Below, in pieces: positions 29,860-33,401 of a stretch of DNA of 33,401 nt. Numbering within the stretch: the stretch's first letter is position 1; each line of letters starts with the position of its first letter. Both the position numbers and the translations under genes were made by a program. Under the pieces are notes generated by a model that saw nothing but the letters and a program-made list of their open reading frames with translations, had not been told where the DNA came from and searched no databases. The DNA is from Armatimonadota bacterium (lineage in GTDB: Bacteria; Armatimonadota; UBA10988): the NCBI GenBank assembly GCA_016235455.1, contig JACRKZ010000095.1:1-33401 (forward strand), in the 5' to 3' direction.

Positions 29860-31959
29860 ATGCCGCTCCGCCACATTGCCGCGCTCTGGCTGCTGAGCCC
29901 GCTGGTCCTGCCAGCGCTCGGCGCCGAGCTGTCGGTTCAGTGGCCGCTGGGCGACATTGGGCCGCGCGTCACCTGGGATGGCTGGGGCGAGGTGGTGCTC
30001 GTCGTCCGCGACGGCCTGCTGTCCTCCGATCTGGCCAGTGTGCGGCGCGATGGGCCGGGCAGCGCCTGGCTGCCCGAGTGGTATCCCGGCGAAGGCACCA
30101 AGACACTAGCCCTGGAGCAGCGTCGCGGCGGCCGTGGCGTGGCCAGCCTGCCTCTCACCATGGCCAACTCGGACGGCGCCGTCGTGGTCGACTGGTGCAC
30201 GCAGCGCACCGATGTCGACGCCGCCGCGCTGCGCGCGCTGAGCCGTGGCTGGGCGAGCCGACAGCCGGGCCGCGCTGACCAGCCGGTGCGCATCATGCCC
30301 ACCTTCGACAGCCTGCCCCCACCGGCCGCCGCGCTGCACAGCGCGCGCCTGATCGTGCTCGACATGCCCGGGCTGGCCACGAGGCCCGGCCTGCGCGCGG
30401 CACTCCTCGACTATGCGGCCACTGGCGGCACGTTGGCGCTGACACCGCAGGCCGACCTGGCCTGGCCCGGAGCCAGCGCCACGCCGGCGCCTGGCCCGCT
30501 GGGCTTCAGCGTCGAGCGCCACGGCTGGGGCGCCGTGCTCCGGCTCGCCGCGAGCCCGCCGCTCGACCCCGAATTCTGGCAGCGCCTGGCCCTGGCCCGC
30601 GCCAGCAGCGGCGGCTACCGCGACGCGCCGTCGCCGGGGCCCGTGCCCGCCCAGCTACTAGCGCGCGGCCTCGATACGCGGCGGCCTATCGGCCCGCGGC
30701 CGTTGGCGGCCTACCTGCTGGGCTACTGCGCCGCGCTGCTAGGACTCGGGTACCGCGCTCGTCGGCGCGATCGGCTCGCGCCGTGGGTGCTGCCAGCCGG
30801 CATCGCCGTGAGCTTCGTCGGCCTGGCGACGGTCCTGGACGCGGGCCGCGGGGCCGCCCGCGATGAGGCCTTCCAGGTGACCCACGCGGCCGTCTGGTCG
30901 GACCAGCGCCAGGCCACGACGGAGACCACGCTGCGACTGTTCACCGGCCGCGGCGGCTCGTATGCAGTGCGCTTCGACGAGGCCCGCGCGACCGGCCGCT
31001 CGCCCGCGCGCCGGCACCTTGTGCCGCCGCGGCTCTCGGCCGATGGCGTGCTCGATGCGTGGCCCTGGCGCATCGCGCCGCGTTCGGCCGACACCATCAC
31101 CGGCAGCGGCCATGCCGATCTGGGCGGCACGGTGTCGCTCCGGCTGCGCGCGACGAGCCGGGGCCTGGTGGGCCAGATCGCCAACCACAGCCCCCGTGCT
31201 CTGCGCCACGCCGTGCTGACCTGGCGCCAGCGTCCGGTGCAGACCTACCTGGTCGGCGATGTGGCGCCCGGCCGGACCGTGCCGTTTGTGGCGGCGGCCC
31301 AGCCCGCGCCCCGCGGATTGCTCGACCTGCTGGCCGAGGTGGAGCCCGGCTTGGCCCGCCCGTTGGAGGAGGGAGCGGCACCGGGCGAACCTGCCCCGCC
31401 GCCACCCTCGCCGGTGTCGGCCAAGCCCGCGGTGCCGCCGCCACCCACCGCCGATCTGTACGCCTGGGTCGACGCACCGTGGTGCCGGGCCACCATCACC
31501 CCAGCCCCGGCCCGCACCACGTCTCGCGCCTTGCTCCAGGTCGGAGCCGTCATCGCGCCGGAGTCCGGCCAGCCACTCCGGGCGGAACTGCGCCGGTCTG
31601 ACAGGCGCTGGGTCGTGGTCGACGGTGAGGCCGAGCCGTGGCGCGCCCAGGTCTACACCCTCGATCCGATGTTCTCGGCGTGGCGTGGCGCACCGCGGCT
31701 GACCGCGACTCTGCCCGACCTGCGCGTCTGGGACCCGCGCCGGCAGGCCTTCACCGCCGTCGGCGACCAGCGGGATCTGACGGCCTATGCCCAGGACGGC
31801 GCGGTGACCCTCGCCGCGCGCGGCCAACTGACGCCGTCCAAGCCGCCGTCCAAGGAGCCGGCATCCTACCGGGTCGCCAAATGGCCGACCCTCGAGGCCG
31901 GGTTGACCGCGCCGCGCGTGGCAACGTCTTGCGGAAGAGAATCCCATGGGCGACAATGA
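29860..31959 (+). CDS. Exported membrane protein, second tandem paralogue
   Basis: A 699-residue relative of the neighbouring proteins. Signal peptide about 1-21, an N-terminal domain opening with LSVQWPLGDIGPRVTWDG, a Rossmann-like module near 150-210 (LHSARLIVLDMPG, LLDYAATGGTLALTPQA), FWQRLALARASS, transmembrane helices at about 280-327, and ADLGGTVSLRLRATSRG in the C-terminal domain. A Pro-rich linker at about 507-532 precedes a final domain that its neighbours may also have. The ATG at 29860 has GGGAGAG about five to six bases upstream. The last residues (SCGRESHGRQ) run over an alternative start of the third paralogue, so the natural end may be loosely conserved. The function is unknown. 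Confidence 0.78.
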   Translation: MPLRHIAALWLLSPLVLPALGAELSVQWPLGDIGPRVTWDGWGEVVLVVRDGLLSSDLASVRRDGPGSAWLPEWYPGEGTKTLALEQRRGGRGVASLPLTMANSDGAVVVDWCTQRTDVDAAALRALSRGWASRQPGRADQPVRIMPTFDSLPPPAAALHSARLIVLDMPGLATRPGLRAALLDYAATGGTLALTPQADLAWPGASATPAPGPLGFSVERHGWGAVLRLAASPPLDPEFWQRLALARASSGGYRDAPSPGPVPAQLLARGLDTRRPIGPRPLAAYLLGYCAALLGLGYRARRRDRLAPWVLPAGIAVSFVGLATVLDAGRGAARDEAFQVTHAAVWSDQRQATTETTLRLFTGRGGSYAVRFDEARATGRSPARRHLVPPRLSADGVLDAWPWRIAPRSADTITGSGHADLGGTVSLRLRATSRGLVGQIANHSPRALRHAVLTWRQRPVQTYLVGDVAPGRTVPFVAAAQPAPRGLLDLLAEVEPGLARPLEEGAAPGEPAPPPPSPVSAKPAVPPPPTADLYAWVDAPWCRATITPAPARTTSRALLQVGAVIAPESGQPLRAELRRSDRRWVVVDGEAEPWRAQVYTLDPMFSAWRGAPRLTATLPDLRVWDPRRQAFTAVGDQRDLTAYAQDGAVTLAARGQLTPSKPPSKEPASYRVAKWPTLEAGLTAPRVATSCGRESHGRQ

Positions 31960-32032
31960 ACTATCAGGCCGGTTGATCTCGTTAGGAAGTGGGCATACTC
32001 ACGTTGGCAGGGGACGTGAGGGGAGAATCACC

Positions 32033-33401
32033 ATGCGGCTGCGCGCTCTGGCTCTGGCTGGCTGCTGGTTGTGGCTTGCGTCGGCGGCGAACGCCGGCGA
32101 ACTGCGGGCCGATTGGCCGCTGGGCGGCAGCCATGGCGGCCCACTGCGTGTGGAGTGGGATGGGCGCGGCGAGCTGACGCTGATCTCAGGCCAGCCCTAC
32201 TCGAGCCGGCCGTCGCGGGCGCGGCGCGCTGGGCCGGGCATCAGTTGGCTCAGCAACCCGTCCTACTACAGCTACTCGCTCGCCTCGAGCGCCACCTTGC
32301 GGCAGACCGTTGGGCGGCATGTGGTGGCCGAGACGGCGCTACCAGCCGTGCCCAAGCTCGGCTGCTGCCTGCTGTGGCTCGGCCAGCCCAAGCTATCCGC
32401 CGACGACCGCGACCGCGTGGCCGGGCTGTGGTGCGACACCGCGCAGAGCCGCGCCATCGCCGTGGGCCAGCCCGCCGATATCCTGCCCGATCGTGCCGCC
32501 CTGCTGCGTTCGCTGCGAGCCGTCGTAGTCGAAGTGCCGCTGACTCCAGCACAGCAGCAGGTGATCGCCGACTACGCTTTCTCGGGCGGCCTGGTGGTCC
32601 AGCGCGCCGGGGTCGCCGCGCTGGTTGCCAAGGATGCGCCGGCAACGGCCCTGCCGGGCCGGCCCAGGCTGACCTGCAGCCCACTCGGCCTCGGCGGCGT
32701 GGTCACGGTCAGTGGCCCCATCACCGCCGACAGCACACTGTGGTCGCGCATCAACGCTGCCGATCTGCGCGCCGGCTCGCCCAGCATGACCTCCTTGCTG
32801 CCCGAGGGGCCGGAGATGGCACGAGCCATGGATGCCTCCAAGCCCATCCACTCGCGCTACCTGCTGGCCTTCCTCCTGGCCTATCTGGCGGCCATCGGTC
32901 CGCTGACCTGGCTGGTGGCGCGCGCGGGCCGCGGCTCGGCCGCGCGCGGCTGGCTGGCGGCGCCGGTGGTGGCCGCCCTGGCCGTGACCGTCGCGGCCGC
33001 CTGGGTCAACGCCAACGGCCGGCGGCAGAGCGCCGCCTATCAGATGACCAACACGACCCTGGACGCCGGCAGCCGCTATGGTGCCGCGCGGACCACGCTG
33101 CGTATCGCCACCAGTTCGGCGACGACCTATACCGTCACGCCAACCGACCGACGTGCCCGCTTCGGCTCGGCCGCGCTGTCGACGCTCGACGACAACGGCC
33201 AGATGCGCGTCGGACCATGGTCCATCCCGCCGCGCTCGGCACGGGTCCTGTCCGGCACCACCATCATCGACGTCGGCGGCACGGTGTCGATGGACCTGCG
33301 GCGGGTGGGCAGCGAGCTGCGCGGCACGATCCGCAACGCCATGCCCTATGCGCTGCGCGGCGCGGTCCTCTGTTGGCGAGACCGGATCCGCCCGCTGGGC
33401 A
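32033..33401 (+). CDS. Exported membrane protein, third tandem paralogue, partial
   Basis: The first 456 residues of a protein cut by the window end; the frame stays open throughout. It has a signal peptide (1-22, ALALAGCWLWLASAANA), the N-terminal ELRADWPLGG opening shared with the second paralogue, a Rossmann-like module near 160-205 (LRAVVVEVPLTP, ADYAFSGGLVVQRAG), LWSRINAADLRAG, transmembrane helices at about 275-330 (YLLAFLLAYLAAIGPLTWL) and IDVGGTVSMDLRRVG. The ATG at 32033 has GGGGAGA nine bases upstream and places the signal peptide at the terminus. An in-frame ATG at 31946 with GGAAGAG upstream would add 29 hydrophilic residues and bury the signal peptide, so it is less likely. Confidence 0.8.
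   Translation, partial: MRLRALALAGCWLWLASAANAGELRADWPLGGSHGGPLRVEWDGRGELTLISGQPYSSRPSRARRAGPGISWLSNPSYYSYSLASSATLRQTVGRHVVAETALPAVPKLGCCLLWLGQPKLSADDRDRVAGLWCDTAQSRAIAVGQPADILPDRAALLRSLRAVVVEVPLTPAQQQVIADYAFSGGLVVQRAGVAALVAKDAPATALPGRPRLTCSPLGLGGVVTVSGPITADSTLWSRINAADLRAGSPSMTSLLPEGPEMARAMDASKPIHSRYLLAFLLAYLAAIGPLTWLVARAGRGSAARGWLAAPVVAALAVTVAAAWVNANGRRQSAAYQMTNTTLDAGSRYGAARTTLRIATSSATTYTVTPTDRRARFGSAALSTLDDNGQMRVGPWSIPPRSARVLSGTTIIDVGGTVSMDLRRVGSELRGTIRNAMPYALRGAVLCWRDRIRPLG

Noticed and set aside
31989..32177. Short open frame at the start of the third paralogue
   Set aside because: It overlaps the signal peptide of the third paralogue in another frame and has no ribosome site or family pattern.

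Overview
The window is one high-G+C bacterial chromosome segment, densely coding, with short gaps and many 1-14 bp gene overlaps. The organism looks diderm: it encodes a large predicted outer-membrane beta-barrel and many exported or lipoprotein-type proteins. It also has a cyclic-di-AMP receptor of the DarA/PstA type and several families common in little-studied phyla, such as a baeRF-type release-factor relative and an MFS carrier fused to HEAT repeats. An Armatimonadota-like or neighbouring uncultivated lineage would fit, but the sequence alone does not settle this. I see no CRISPR array, insertion sequence, integrase or prophage gene.

Layout: (1) 1-4575, minus strand: a carbohydrate-use cluster with a large glycoside-hydrolase-like enzyme carrying a C-terminal CBM9-like domain, a solute-binding lipoprotein and a nitrilase-family amidohydrolase cut by the window edge. 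(2) 4686-7387, plus strand: a cyclic-di-AMP receptor translationally coupled to an MFS transporter with a HEAT-repeat tail. (3) 7369-10977, minus strand: an anti-sigma-like membrane protein without zinc cysteines, then a predicted outer-membrane barrel. A 314-bp intergenic stretch follows, then tRNA-His with a good promoter. (4) 11489-12397, plus strand: an unknown membrane protein with a zinc-ribbon-like motif.

(5) 12415-26284, minus strand: eleven genes in one direction. In order of transcription they are an ACT-domain regulator, peptide deformylase, a zinc alcohol dehydrogenase, a secreted ADP-ribosylglycohydrolase-like protein, then an internal promoter. Next come a class III cyclase-AAA-TPR protein, a polytopic protein with signal-peptide-peptidase/presenilin-like signatures fused to an alpha/beta-hydrolase-like region, a four-heme cytochrome c, a DUF1289 protein, a LON-domain protein, a Gfo/Idh/MocA oxidoreductase and a SAM hydroxide adenosyltransferase. 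The cyclase, protease-like and cytochrome genes overlap by ATGA, which suggests they are made together.

(6) 26447-33401, plus strand: a baeRF-type gene, then three tandem paralogous exported membrane proteins, the last cut by the window end. An 11-bp perfect inverted repeat lies before the first paralogue.

The most interesting items are the GxGD-type intramembrane protease-like fusion coupled to a multiheme cytochrome and a cyclase, the coupling of a cyclic-di-AMP receptor to a MFS-HEAT carrier, and the three-paralogue envelope cluster. All assignments rest on reading motifs by eye, with no database search.
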